This document shows, piece after piece, positions 54,018-64,000 of a DNA stretch of 64,000 nt. The stretch lies in the NCBI RefSeq assembly GCF_004664715.2, contig NC_051083.1, positions 117,624,534 through 117,688,533 on the forward strand. Reading direction: 5' to 3'. Both the position numbers and the translations under genes were made by a program. The DNA is from Peromyscus leucopus (Eukaryota; Chordata; Mammalia; Rodentia; Cricetidae). The notes below the pieces were generated by a model. The model searched no databases and was not told the origin of the DNA. It saw nothing but the letters and a program-made list of their open reading frames with translations. Positions within the stretch are counted from its first letter, which is position 1. Each line of letters starts with the position of its first letter.

Positions 54018-54569
54018 TGTGCCAGGGTTTTTCTTTTGGGCCACCAACCAGCTCCCAAATCATGACATGGAAATTCATTATTCGTTTTGAATGCTTGGCT
54101 TGGCTTAGGCTAGTTTCTGGCTAGCTCTTTTAACTTAAATTATCCTGTTTTCTTTATCTACACTTTGCCTCAGGGCTTTTTATTTTTCTTTCCTTTTGTA
54201 TATCTTACTTTTACTGCTTTGCTGGCTGGCTGGCTGGCTGCTGCTGGCTTCTGGTCCCAAGTGTCTCTTATGTTCTCTCCTCCTCTTTCTTCTCCTGTTC
54301 CTCCTTCTCTCTTGTTCCTAGAGTTCTATTTATTCTCTCTACATGCCAGCCCTGCCTATCCTTCTCCTGCCTAACTATTGGCTGTTCATTTTTTATTAGA
54401 CCAATCAGGTGCCTTGAGCAGACAAGGTGAAACAAATGTAACACATCTTTACATAATTTTAAAATGCAGTAAAAACAAAAGTAACACATCTTTACACAGT
54501 TAAAGTAATATTCTACAGCATAAACAGATATAACACATCTTTGCCTAGCTAAAATAATACTGCACAACA
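54018..54569 (-). mobile_element. Solo LTR, family C
   Basis: Minus strand starts TGTTGTGCAGTATTATTTTAG and ends AAAAACCCTGGCACA. 552 bases, close to the 559 of its plus-strand relative at 57756. Flanks GGCTAT and GAATAT match at four of six. Contains (GCTGGCTG)n-like slippage and CCAATAGTTAGGCAGGAGAAGG. Confidence 0.85.
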
Positions 54570-54584
54570 GAATATTCCTTTATC

Positions 54585-55790
54585 ATATCATTACTTTTCT
54601 CGTTGCTATGGTAAAACACTTGTCAAAGGGAGCATTAGGAAAGAAGTATTGATTTTAGTGCATTTTAGAGCTATAGTCCATTATGATGAGGAAGGTAAGG
54701 GGTGAGAGCGTCTTTAGCTGAGGTGGATGGTCACAATGTATCCACAGTTAGGAGGCAGAAAGAGATGCATGCTGGAGCTCCAATCACTTTCTCCTTGGTG
54801 TTCAATCTGGAAGCAGAGTGCAAGGAATGAGCCATCCTCATTCAGGGTGGATCTTCTCACCTCAGTTCGACTATCCAGACATTCCTTTACAGGCATGGCC
54901 AGAGGTTTGTCTCCCAGGTGGTTCTAAATGCAGTCTAGTAGACAGTGAAGATTAGCCATCACAAGTCTACCCCTTGTCAACCTGGCACAAGCAGGTAACT
55001 TTCAAATTGTAACCTTCCACCCTGCCTCCCCATAGGCCCATAGCTAGCTCATAAAGCAAAATTCATTTGTTTCAACTTCAAAAGTCCCCACAGTCCTAAC
55101 ATTATTCGAAATCCAAAGCCTTTTCAGAGAGTCAATACAACCCCTAAGTGTGAGCCTTGTAAAATCAAAAGGCAAGCTACAAACTTCCAATACACAGTGA
55201 CACAGAATTAATGCTTCCATCTTTCTTATCCTCTCTACACACACACACAAGATTTTCTTTAATGGCACTAATCTCTTTAATGAATACAGCTGATTTTCCT
55301 GCACCGACCTTGTTTACAACTTTTTCTTTCTTTTTTGTGGTTTTTCAAGACAGGATTTCTTTGTGTAATACCCCTAGCTGTCCTAAAACTCACTCTTTAG
55401 ACCAGGCTAGCTTTGAAATCACAGAGATCCACCTGCCTCTGCCTCCCGAGTGCTGCGATTAAAGGCGTGCACCATCATCACCTGGCTAAGAAGTCAGATT
55501 CTTAGCAGAGTATAACCTGAATCATTTCTTACCTAGTTTCCAATAGAATCCTTGCTCCTCTCTGAAACCTCTGAAATGGGCCTCCACTGTATTTTTTTTC
55601 TTCACATGCTGGTCATCAAATCTCCACCAAAATGGCTCTTTAAGCTCTCCTTAGAGTGTTCTAGGGCTTTGCTAGCCTGCTGCTCCAAACTCTTCCACAT
55701 TACTCCTGCAAACCAGTCCCAAAGGCCTACAACCCACATGAGCAGGCTGTCATAACAATGACCCCCCCTACACACTCCTGGGTACCAATT
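54585..55790. mobile_element. Rodent interspersed repeat, name uncertain
   Basis: CAGTCCTAACATTATTCGAAATCC, TGTAAAATCAAAAGGCAAGC, CCAATACACAGTGACACAG are words of a high-copy murine repeat I recognise but cannot name. Split by a B1. Confidence 0.5.
55320..55487 (-). mobile_element. B1 SINE
   Basis: Minus strand: GGTTTTTCAAGACAGGATTTC, TAGACCAGGCTAGCTTTG, GTGCTGCGATTAAAGGCG and ATCATCACCTGGC. Confidence 0.9.
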
Positions 55791-55794
55791 TTCT

Positions 55795-56100
55795 GTGTTA
55801 GTTACTTTTATTGATTCTGTGACAAAATGCAACTTAAATACAGAAGGGTATATTTGGCCATCATGATGGGGAAGGTGTGGTAGTGGAAGCAACTCCCTCA
55901 TCAGGAAGCAGAAAGAAATGAATTCAACTTGCTTTATCTTTTTTGTTAATCCCAGGACCCTAGCCTATGCAATGGTGCTGTCCACATTCTTTATATCCGT
56001 TAAACCTGTCTGAAAATGCTCTGGCAGTCATGGCCAGAGATTTGTCTCCTAGGTGACTATAAATGTAATCGGGATGACAATGAAGATTAACCATCATATT
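55795..56100. mobile_element. Second copy of repeat seen at 54.6-54.96 kb
   Basis: GGCCAGAGATTTGTCTCCTAGG, then GACAATGAAGATTAACCATCA, parallel to 54890-54960. From about 56100 to 56686 I recognise nothing; a 97-codon minus-strand frame there (56170-56463) has no clear family. Confidence 0.5.
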
Positions 56101-56686
56101 CTGTAATCAGCTGAAAGAGGAAGAGGAAACTCAAGCTTGCTTTTACCATTGTTTGTTTGTTGTTTCACCTTATATGGGCACCAACTGAATGTGGACAGCT
56201 GTAGCATTGACCCTACTCTCTGTGTCATCCTTGAGGGATGATGTCCAAGGGAACCTCTCAGTGCCCAGAGCTGTAGGCTGTGCAACTGCTTTTTCACTTT
56301 CTTGGAAAGAGAATTGGCCAGGTTCATAATTATATTCCGATTTATTGGCTGACACAAATAATTTAGCTAAACAGGTGGAAGAAACATGATTTGGAAATTG
56401 GTGACAAGGAAATTTGGTTCTGAACAATGCTCCTGGCTTCACTTCAGAGCAAAAGAAGTACATCAGTGGTCCATGCTGGTCTCATGATGTTCCCCCCATC
56501 CTGAAGGGCATGACTCTGTTTAGTAGGGGGCAATGCTTTGTTGGGCTGGGGCAAAATTTCTCTACAAGACTAAGAATGTTCTGACATAGTGGAATCGGCT
56601 ATAATACTTTTATTTCCACTTGTGACCAAAGGGTGGGAATTGGTGCTGTACCAATTGGTATTACCCCTAAAGACCCAAGTCTTAGT

Positions 56687-57085
56687 TAGGGTTTCTATTG
56701 CTGTGATGAAACACCATGACCAAAAAGCAAGTTGAGGAGGAAAGGGTTTATTTGACTTACACTTCCACATTGCTGTTCATCATCAAAGGAACTCAGGACA
56801 GAACCTCAAATGGGGCAGGAACCTGGAGACAGGAGCTGGTACAGAGGCCATGGAGAAGTGCTGCTTATGGGCTTGCTCCTTATGGCTTACTCAGCCTGCT
56901 TTCTTATAGAAGCCAGGACCACCAGCCCAGGGATAGCATCACCCACAATGGGCTGTCCCCCAGTCAATCACTGATTAAGAAAATGACCTACAATCAGATC
57001 TTATGGAGACATTTTCTTGATTGAGTTTCCCTCCCTTCAGATAACTCTAGCTTATGTCTAGTTGACCTAAAACTAGCCATCACAA
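56687..57085 (-). mobile_element. Rodent repeat (URR1-like), nearly complete
   Basis: GTCTTAGTTAGGGTTTCTATTG, GACCAAAAAGCAAGTTGAGG, CAGCCTGCTTTCTTATAG, GAAAATGACCTACAATC and ACCTAAAACTAGCCATCAC. Confidence 0.7.
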
Positions 57086-57187
57086 CCAACTAGCCAAATT
57101 CTTCGTTCTTGTTTTACAGCTGTATTCTCTTCTGGCTTAGAGGCCTTGCTCAGAATGTACCTTTAATGGGAAGTTAAATTTGTTATC

Positions 57188-57435
57188 TAGGGGAGATGGA
57201 TCAGATGACCAACATGCTAGCTATGGAAGCCTGGTGACCTGAGCTTAGAATCCATATTTATAATTAGGCTGAATGCAGTGGTGCACATTTGTAATTCCAG
57301 GGCTCCCACGGGAAGAAGGGACAGGAGACACATCAGGAAGCTTGAGGGTACCTGTCCTGGATCTTGCTCTGTAGACCAGGCTGGCCTCGAACTCATAGAG
57401 ATCTGCCTGGCTCTGCCTCTAGAGTGCTGGTTTCT
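57188..57435. mobile_element. B4-like SINE (+) and B1 fragment (-)
   Basis: 57188-57345: GGGGAGATGGATCAGATGACC, GACCTGAGCTTAGAATCC, GCAGTGGTGCACATTTG. 57350-57435: CTCTGTAGACCAGGCTGGCC, GATCTGCCTGGCTCTGCC. Confidence 0.6.
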
Positions 57436-57755
57436 ATATTATCTATCCATTTTGTGGGTGTTAGAACCCAGACCAGACACTGCTAAGGTTATACCTATCT
57501 GTGCTGTGTCTCTCCTCTCTCATAGCTGATTTTGTATTCAGACCATGGGCTGACAAACGCGGAGGTATCAGTGGCACACCATATATGACGGTTACACATT
57601 AACTCAGTGGGTCCTAAAAGATTTTGGGTTTGAAATTCAAGAGATGTACTAAGACAGACTGTCCTTTTTATATAAAAAAAATTATAATAAGAGATATTAA
57701 TGCCATGTATAGAAAGGCAGATAGCAGCATGGCAGAGAGACTTTGAAAAGAATTC

Positions 57756-58314
57756 TGTTGTAGAATATTATTTTAAGATGTGTTACATTTGTTTATCCTG
57801 TGGAACATTTGTTTAATGATGCAAAGATGTGTTGCATACTTTTATGTTGCATTTGTTTAACTCTGTGAAGCTGTGTTACTATGCCTGTCTAAAACACCTG
57901 ATGGTCTATTAAAGAGCTGAATGGCCAATAGTGAAGCAGAATAAAGGATAGGTGGAGCTGGCAAGCAGGGAGAAAAAAATTAAAGGAGAAATCTGGGAGA
58001 AAAAAGAAGAAAGAGCAAGAGGAGAGGAGAATGCTAGGGACCAGCCACTCAGCTACCCAGCATGCCATGGAGTAAGAGTGAGAGTAAGATATAATGAAGT
58101 AAGAGATAGGTAAAAGCCCAGAGGCAAAAGGTAGATGGGATAATTAAAAGCTGGCTAGAAATAACCAAGCTAAGGCCGGGCATTTAAAAATAAGAATAAG
58201 CCTCCCTGTATGATTTATTTGGGAGCTGGGTGGCAGACCCTGCAAAGAGTAAAGAACAAAAACAACCAACTATGTTTTGGCATTCCAACGTGGGCCTGTA
58301 GGAAGCTGAACACA
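57756..58314 (+). mobile_element. Solo LTR, family C, with 6-bp target duplication
   Basis: Starts TGTTGTAGAATATTATTTTAAG and ends GGAAGCTGAACACA, a TG...CA pair. Perfect GAATTC duplications at 57750-57755 and 58315-58320. Contains three TTTGTTTA-type words and a CCAATAGTGAAGCAG segment shared with the copies at 54018 and at the window start. Confidence 0.93.
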
Positions 58315-58419
58315 GAATTCAGCCCATGTGGTAACATAAGGATACTTTATAGTTTTCACAGAAAGTGGGGGATAGGAAGGAGATTTGAAAGTTTCCCTTT
58401 TTAGCTAACTGTTGTCCCA

Positions 58420-58675
58420 GCCCACTGCAGGTAGTGCCATTGCTGGGGAGGTGCTCCTGAGCTGTACAAGAAAGCAGGCTGAGCAAGCCATGACAAGCAA
58501 GCCTATAAACAGCAGTCTTCCATGGCTTCTGCTTCAATTCCTGCCTCCCGGTTCATGTTTTGAGTTCCTGCCTTGGCTTCCCTTGATGATGTCCAGATAA
58601 ACCCTTTTCTCCCCCAATTTGATTCTGGTTAGTATTTTATGACAGCAGAAAAAAAAAAAAAACCTAGGACAGTGA
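58420..58675 (+). mobile_element. Rodent repeat (URR1-like)
   Basis: CCCACTGCAGGTAGTGCC, GAAAGCAGGCTGAGCAAGCC, ATAAACCCTTTTCTCCCCC and TTATGACAGCAGAAAAA. Confidence 0.7.
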
Positions 58676-58980
58676 TTGATAAGCATCTTTCCTGGCTAGC
58701 CATGACTTGGGGTCAACAGGAAGGCAAGAAGCTAGAGAAACAAGCTTGCTACCATGTCTCGCTTCAGGTTCAAGTAATCCAAACTCAGGTCCTAACACTC
58801 ACACAGCAAGTAGTTTTTCCACTGGGCTATGGATATCTCCTCACTCTGAGATCTTACTTTAGTATAGGTACTTATTAAGAGAACCTTTGTCTTAAACAGG
58901 GTTTTATACTTATCCCATAGGTTTTGATATGTTTAGATTTCACTTTTGTCTTATCATTAATTAGGTATTGTTAATTAATC

Positions 58981-59177
58981 CTTTTTTCGTTTTTTTTGTT
59001 GTTGTTGTTTTTGGTTTTGGTTTTTTTTTTTTTTTTGAGACAGGGTTTCTCTGTGTGGTTTTGGTGCTTGTCCTGGATCTCGCTCTGTGGACCAGGCTGC
59101 CCTCAAACTCACAGAGATCCACTTGGCTCTGCCTCCCAAGTGCTGGGATTAAAGTCATGCGTCACCACTACCCAGCA
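58981..59177 (-). mobile_element. B1 SINE in L1
   Basis: Long (GTTT/T)n head, GAGACAGGGTTTCTCTGTG, GTGCTGGGATTAAAG. Target duplication TTAATTAATC at 58971-58980 and 59178-59187. Confidence 0.95.
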
Positions 59178-59799
59178 TTAATTAATCTTTTGAACCTTTT
59201 GGTTTTTTTTATTTGACCCACTGATTGTTCAGGAACACATGGCTTAATTTCTACTATGAATTTTCCAGCATTCCTACTATTGACAGATTTCTAGTTCTAC
59301 TTGATATGAATTCAGTCTTCTTAAACCAAGTAAGAATTGTTTTGTGGCTTTAACATATGATCTATTCTGGAGGGATATTTTATGTGTACTTGTGAAGAAT
59401 GTGGACTGTGCTGCTATTGCATAGAATGTTCTATAAATGTCTTCTTGGTCCATTTGGTCTAAAATATAGCTCAAGTCCAACATTTCCTTATTGACTTTGT
59501 GTCTGGAAGATCCATCCATTGTTGAAAGCACAGTACCAAAACTTTCTACTATTAATTCATAGATGTCAATTTCTCCCTTGGTCCTACTAGCTTCCTATGT
59601 GTTGATGCTATTGTGTTGTGTGTATATGCATTTATAGATAGTATAGCTTTCTGATGAGCTGAACCTTTTATCATTATAGACTGCCCATCTTTGTCTCTCG
59701 TGACGATTTTTGAATTAGAGCTCATTTTGTCTTAAGTACTGTCACTCATGCTCTCCTTTGGTTCCATTTTCATAAATATCTCTTTCCATCATTTTATTC

Positions 59800-59956
59800 T
59801 TTTTTTTTTTTTTTTCGAGACAAGTTTTCTCTGTGTAGCTTTGGAGCCTGTCCTGGATCTCACTTTGTAGACCAGGCTAGACTCGAACTCACAAAGATTC
59901 ACCTGGCTCTGCCTCCTGAGTGCTGGGAGTAAAGGCATGTGCTACCACCACCCAGC
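59800..59956 (-). mobile_element. B1 SINE in L1
   Basis: T16 head, CGAGACAAGTTTTCTCTG, GTAGACCAGGCTAGACTCG. Target duplication TCCATCATTTTATTC at 59785-59799 and 59957-59971. Confidence 0.96.
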
Positions 59957-60299
59957 TCCATCATTTTATTCTTAGTCTCTGTGTGCCCTTAAAGGTAAAG
60001 TAGACTCTTGTAGATAGCATGCAGTTGTGTCTTTTTGTTATACACTTTCAATCACTTTGTGTGTTTCCTGATCAGAGAATTGAATTCATTTACATTCAAG
60101 GATTTATTAAGGACTTACTGTTGTCATTTTATTAATTGTCCTTTTATATATCCTTTGCATCCGTTCATCCTTTTGTGATGTGGTGGTCTTCTATAGTGCT
60201 GTGCCCATTCCTTTATCTCTTGTGTATCTATCATCAGTGTTTTCCCTTTGGTATTACCATGGGACTTATATAAATATCACACAGTTAAAAAAAAGCTAT

Positions 60300-61340
60300 T
60301 TGGAATGAATAACTTTGATCACATAAAAAACCCTCCTACTCTTCTATTCCCACACACAATTTTCTCTTTTCTATGTCACGATTTAAATCTATTTTATGCT
60401 GTGTATCCCTAACAAATTATAACTAAGAATCCTAGCAAAATATGGAGCTACATCTTGTACCACCATATAATTGGGATGAGTGTGTTCTAGGACCCTGCAG
60501 AACAAGTTTTAGTGACATTACTCTGTGAATTAATTTAGCAGTTTCTCCAGAAATTTTGTAGTACATTTTCTCTGACCTTTCTGTGGAAAGCATAGTGCTT
60601 TTTGTTCTCTGTTGGAGCCAAAGGTTATCAGAGGCATAGGCTGCTCTAGAAAGCACTTTTCATCTCTAGCTCCAATACTGCTGAGCCAAGGAGCCCATCC
60701 TGTCTTTGGCAAGAAGCTGCATCTCATTTATAAAAATCGCTGCTTTATAAAGAGGATTAATGCAATGTCGGTTTAGTCAAATGCTCTAGTTGCTGATTTT
60801 AATCTCCTAGGCTTGTGGTTATGGCATTTATTTTTACACTGAAATGGGAGAATATGAATACTTAGGTTTCCATGTAATTATTTCTGCCAACTATTGGGCT
60901 AGTCAGTAAAAAAAATCATTACTTCACTTATTTGTTGGGAATACTGATGGGCTTCCTGCCACTTCTGTAACAATAACCTCACATTGTCATCTTGCCATCT
61001 GACAGAATTCTGTTTATTACAGCGTATGAAGAAATGTGTACTGTGTGATGGAATGATGTGTTTTTCTTAAGTGGTGGAAAATCATAAACAAATACTTTAT
61101 ATCATGATTCAGTCACCAAGAAATTAGGTCTATCATCATTTAAATGAGAAGTCAGATACCAGGAAGCAGCTGAGCAGTGACCTAGCAGGAGTTTTTTATG
61201 AGTGTGGGATGTCTTTGTTCCTGGCCAAGGACAAGGAACATAGCTAGGACTGGAGACCCTGAAACAACAATGAGGGTTAGATCATTAGAGGTGTCAGGAT
61301 GGATGCTCAAGCTCTGCTTCCTCTGCAAACAACCAGCCCC
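60300..61340. other. Single-copy-looking intergenic segment
   Basis: About 1 kb with no recognised repeat or exon. Open frames of up to 75 codons have no domain. Candidate for conserved noncoding sequence. Confidence 0.4.
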
Positions 61341-61349
61341 TAGCACCAC

Positions 61350-61924
61350 ATCCTGAATGCAGCTTTTGTATTGGGTTGGAATGTATGTATGTATTTGCAG
61401 GGCTACAGCTAGCACAGTGGAGACCCTGGCAGCAAAAGTAGCTACCACAGTTAATTACTCTTGCATTCTATTGGGCATGATAAATTTAATTCAACAGTTA
61501 TATACATTTCAATTGACTTTGAAAGTTATAAAATTTTATATAACTCAAGTTCCACTTGCCTATGGGATACCATCTTACGAGGACTCCAATTTGCAGTAAG
61601 GCTCATTAAGGAAGGGAATGGCTCAGTTGCCTTTAGCCTACTGGCTTAGGGGTGGGTTAGGACTTCATTGGTCTTTTCTGTGTTGCACAGATTGCAAGCC
61701 CAGTGCCACTTTGAGATCTTTGGCAGCAGTTACTCTACAGCTCACGTGGTTGAGTCTGCATGATAATGAGTATTCAGAGATGGGTAATGCCTGGGGGACG
61801 GTTACCAACCTAAGGCAGAGCGCCTGTGTGGCCTGGGCAGGCATCTCCATGACAGGTAAGGTGACCTGCTGATGTCCCACGCAACGTAAGTCAGAAGCTT
61901 ATTTTTTAGTAAAAAGGGGGGACC
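61350..61924 (+). mobile_element. ERV internal 3' end
   Basis: Ends in the purine tract AAAAAGGGGGGACC immediately before an LTR start. Upstream AAGGCAGAGCGCCTGTGTG, TCTCCATGACAGGTAAGG and GATGTCCCACGCAACG resemble rodent ERV 3' internal DNA. No intact frame. Confidence 0.6.
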
Positions 61925-62285
61925 TGTAGGGCCCTGGCCCCCCAATTTGAGTAGCTGCCACCTTGCTTGCCAAGCTTGACCAGATGTCCTCCCTATGCTG
62001 ACTCCCTGCTGGTTTCCTTCTTACTGAAGGCTCACCAGAAGTTCTTTGTTCTTGTATCCTGCATTTGGTGTAAACAGCTTAGATGCAAGAATGTAGAACA
62101 TTTGGTAGCGAACTTCTGCCCTCCGGGGTTCCTCCATTGTGCTATAAGCCCGTATTTAAGGTTTCCTCCCTCTTTCAATAAACAGCATTCAGCATTCAGC
62201 TGGGGCGAATGACCCACTGTTTCTTGTCTCTCTTTTAATCCACAGCCCCTTGCTCAGACATGGTGAACAGGTGGTGGTAGCGCGG
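61925..62285 (+). mobile_element. LTR joined to ERV 3' end
   Basis: Starts TGTAGGGCCCTGGCC. Has a weak TATA-like GTATTTAAGG (62151-62160) and AATAAA at 62177-62182 with a TG/T-rich end (CTGTTTCTTGTCTCTC). The right edge is not exact. No 5' LTR is seen within the window. Confidence 0.65.
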
Positions 62286-62299
62286 GCTCTACTGCAACA

Positions 62300-62590
62300 T
62301 GTATTTATAAGAGTCTTTCTGTCCGTCTTGAGATACTTAACGTGCATGTATATTTTGCCTGAATGTATGCATGTGTACCATGTGCATTCCTGGTACCCAT
62401 GGAAGTCAGACCATGATTGTGAGCTGCCATGTGGGTACCAGGAACTGAACTCAGGTCCTCTGCAAAAGCTGGAAGTGATTTAACCCCCGAATCAACTCTC
62501 CAGGCCCCTAGCTGTCTTTTTATGTCATGCTGGGAAATTGACACCCAGAGCCTTTGGCTTGCTAGGTAAGCACTCTATCTCTACCCTTAG
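62300..62590 (-). mobile_element. B3 SINE and ID-like/B4-end fragment
   Basis: 62300-62508: TGTGAGCTGCCATGTGGG, GAACTGAACTCAGGTCCTC and TCAACTCTCCAGGCCCC. 62512-62590: TCATGCTGGGAAATTGAC, GGTAAGCACTCTATC. The next 490 bases look single-copy. Confidence 0.75.
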
Positions 62591-63081
62591 AGTATAGTTT
62601 CTCAAAGACACAAAGCTTGAATTTTATTACTTTCTTGAGGGTGGTAGTGGCTTGGATTGTTGAAGTCCTTGCCCTGACCACATTCCTTTCTAGACCTTTT
62701 CAGTACTGTTTTTCTTCCCTTCTCAGGGACTATAAACACAAATGGGAACATCACCTGTACTTGAAACATCAGAGCCTGCTCCTGGCAGCCACCATGGAAT
62801 TATTTGGTAGTCAAATTCTCTCTTTTGCTGCACTCTTCCTGCTATCTGAATTTCTTATTTGAATTTGGAGCCTTGTGTGGATCTTTATCCAAACTACCAT
62901 ACAATGTTGCCTGGTCCTGGACACTTAGTGCTAACAAGTTCTGATATGGCTACATCCATTTGTCATTGAGTCTGTTTGCACATGCCTTGTTTGTGTCAAA
63001 ATAGGTTAGAAGCATTTGCACAGCAAGGTTTCTATGATGACGAACAATCCACACAGGAATTAGTCAAGAAATGAAAAGAGA

Positions 63082-63247
63082 AGGGGCTGGGGAAGTGGTT
63101 TGGTGGTTAAGAGGACCTGAGTGTAGTCACAGTAGCCACCATCAGGCAGCTCGAAACTGCTGGTACCTGGAGCTCCAGAGATCTGATGCTTTTCTCTGGA
63201 CTACATGGGCATCCTCTCCCACATGTACATGTACACACAGACAGACA

Positions 63248-63286
<39 letters not shown>

Positions 63287-63300
63287 AATAAAAATTAAGA
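63082..63300 (+). mobile_element. B2 SINE ending in (AC)n
   Basis: GGGGCTGGGGAAGTGGTTTGG, GGTACCTGGAGCTCCAGAG, then (AC)n at about 63250-63284 and a GAAATAAAAATTAAG tail. The 420 bases after it look single-copy. Confidence 0.8.
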
Positions 63301-63719
63301 CTAATTTTTTAATTTATGAAAAGAAGGGATAAGTGAGTGATAGATACACTTCTATCTCATTCTTCAACTTGTTTCTAAGCACAGTTATCTCCATAATTCC
63401 AACTTGGAAAGTCCCTGTAATTGTACTACCTAATTAATGTAATAATAATAATGTAATGGATATCATTCATTGAATGGACACAGATGTGTGTCACTTTATA
63501 CAGAGCCATGTATTCTTAGTTCCATTTTAATGCTAAAGGATGTGAAACACAAATAATACAATATTTGTATACCTCTCCTGCAGCACAGCAAGAATTCAAA
63601 ACCAGTTCTAACTGGGTTTCACAACAAGAAAGCAGTATAAAAATTTCTACCAATGTCTCCCCTCAGTAACAAGGACAGCCTATATCTATTTGGATCAAAA
63701 TACCCTGGAGAAGTCCACA

Positions 63720-63880
63720 ATTTTTTGTTTTTGTTTTTTGAGACAGGGTTTCTTTCTCTGTGTAGCCTTGACTGCTCTGGAACTTGCTTTGTAGACCAGG
63801 CTGGCCTCAAACTCTCAGAGATCCGCCTGCCTCTGCCTCTGCTGGGATTGAAGGTGTGCGCTGCCCCCACCACCTGGCAA
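63720..63880 (-). mobile_element. B1 SINE
   Basis: Minus strand: TTTTTTGAGACAGGGTTTC, GTAGACCAGGCTGGCCTC, GATCCGCCTGCCTCTGCC and CACCACCTGGC. Lacks the CCCGAGT part before GCTGGGATT. Confidence 0.92.
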
Positions 63881-63911
63881 GAATCCCATGATTTAATTTG
63901 GAAGTTGGCAT

Positions 63912-64000
63912 AGGGACTGGAGAGGTAGCTCAGCAGTTAAGAGTGCATGCTGCTCTTCCAGAGGACCTGACCTGGGTTCTCAGCACCCATGTTGGGTATT
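63912..64000 (+). mobile_element. B2 SINE, cut by window end
   Basis: AGGGACTGGAGAGGTAGCTCAG, GTTAAGAGTGCATGCTGCTC, TTCCAGAGGACCTGACC. Runs off the right edge. Confidence 0.88.

Larger units (their letters stand above)
58885..60290 (-). mobile_element. Ancient L1 ORF2 fragment with two B1 insertions
   Basis: Reverse of L1 ORF2 in order: GATCTATTCTGGAGGGATATT, GTCTTCTTGGTCCATTTGG, TTTTATCATTATAGACTGCCC, CAAGGATTTATTAAGG. No open frame survives. Confidence 0.8.

Noticed and set aside
62617..62862. 81-codon frame in a repeat-poor segment
   Set aside because: No domain, no convincing splice context and no recognisable homologue; length is within chance.
1..64000. microRNA clusters known near this locus in human Xq26 (such as the miR-106a cluster)
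   Set aside because: I saw no matching mature sequence in the window; they probably lie outside it.

Overview
The window looks like the nuclear genome of a muroid rodent, most likely a cricetid (hamster, vole or deer-mouse group). The evidence is the dense B1, B2/B3, B4 and ID-type SINEs on both strands, old and young L1 fragments, long (CA)n and (TTCC)n tracts, and several LTR families in the style I associate with cricetid genomes. There are no bacterial or plasmid features, CRISPR arrays or operons. Repeat family names given here come from sequence recognition, not from a database search.

One protein-coding gene is convincing: CCDC160, plus strand, a single uninterrupted coding exon (10521-11492, 323 codons plus stop). 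A strong splice acceptor sits 22 bases upstream of the ATG. A plausible 5' UTR runs from a CpG-rich promoter near 3.4-3.7 kb (exon ending 3671), through a small noncoding exon (4760-4815), to the coding exon, with two polyadenylation signals downstream. A perfect RFX X-box lies in the promoter. In human, CCDC160 is on Xq26.2 between GPC3 and PHF6/HPRT1, so this is probably X-linked sequence with the gene at the left and gene-poor intergenic DNA to the right.

Layout: 0-3 kb is an LTR fragment, a rodent repeat, L1 and a minus-strand LTR; 3.3-11.9 kb is CCDC160 with SINE-rich introns; 12-18 kb holds SINEs, a 275-bp polypyrimidine tract and four solo LTRs; 18.2-24.9 kb is an endogenous-retrovirus (ERV) cluster with homologous internal segments in opposite orientations; 25-27.9 kb is mostly unique and carries a CTCF-like motif; 28.3-30 kb is a minus-strand ERV-L-like pol remnant; 30.6-38.9 kb is nested rodent repeats and SINEs; 39-51.8 kb is mostly ancient L1 with SINE insertions; 52.5-58.3 kb is a plus-strand ERV-L-like pol remnant and two LTRs of one family in opposite orientation; 58.9-60.3 kb is minus-strand L1; 61.3-62.3 kb is the 3' end of another ERV with its LTR; the rest is unique sequence and SINEs.

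No new multi-gene system is visible. The most interesting items are the CCDC160 promoter and 5' UTR model, an LTR family that carries two B1-derived segments and inserted with 6-bp duplications, an apparent swap of LTRs on related ERV internal regions, a near-identical 70-bp block present twice 1.2 kb apart, and several datable nested insertions.
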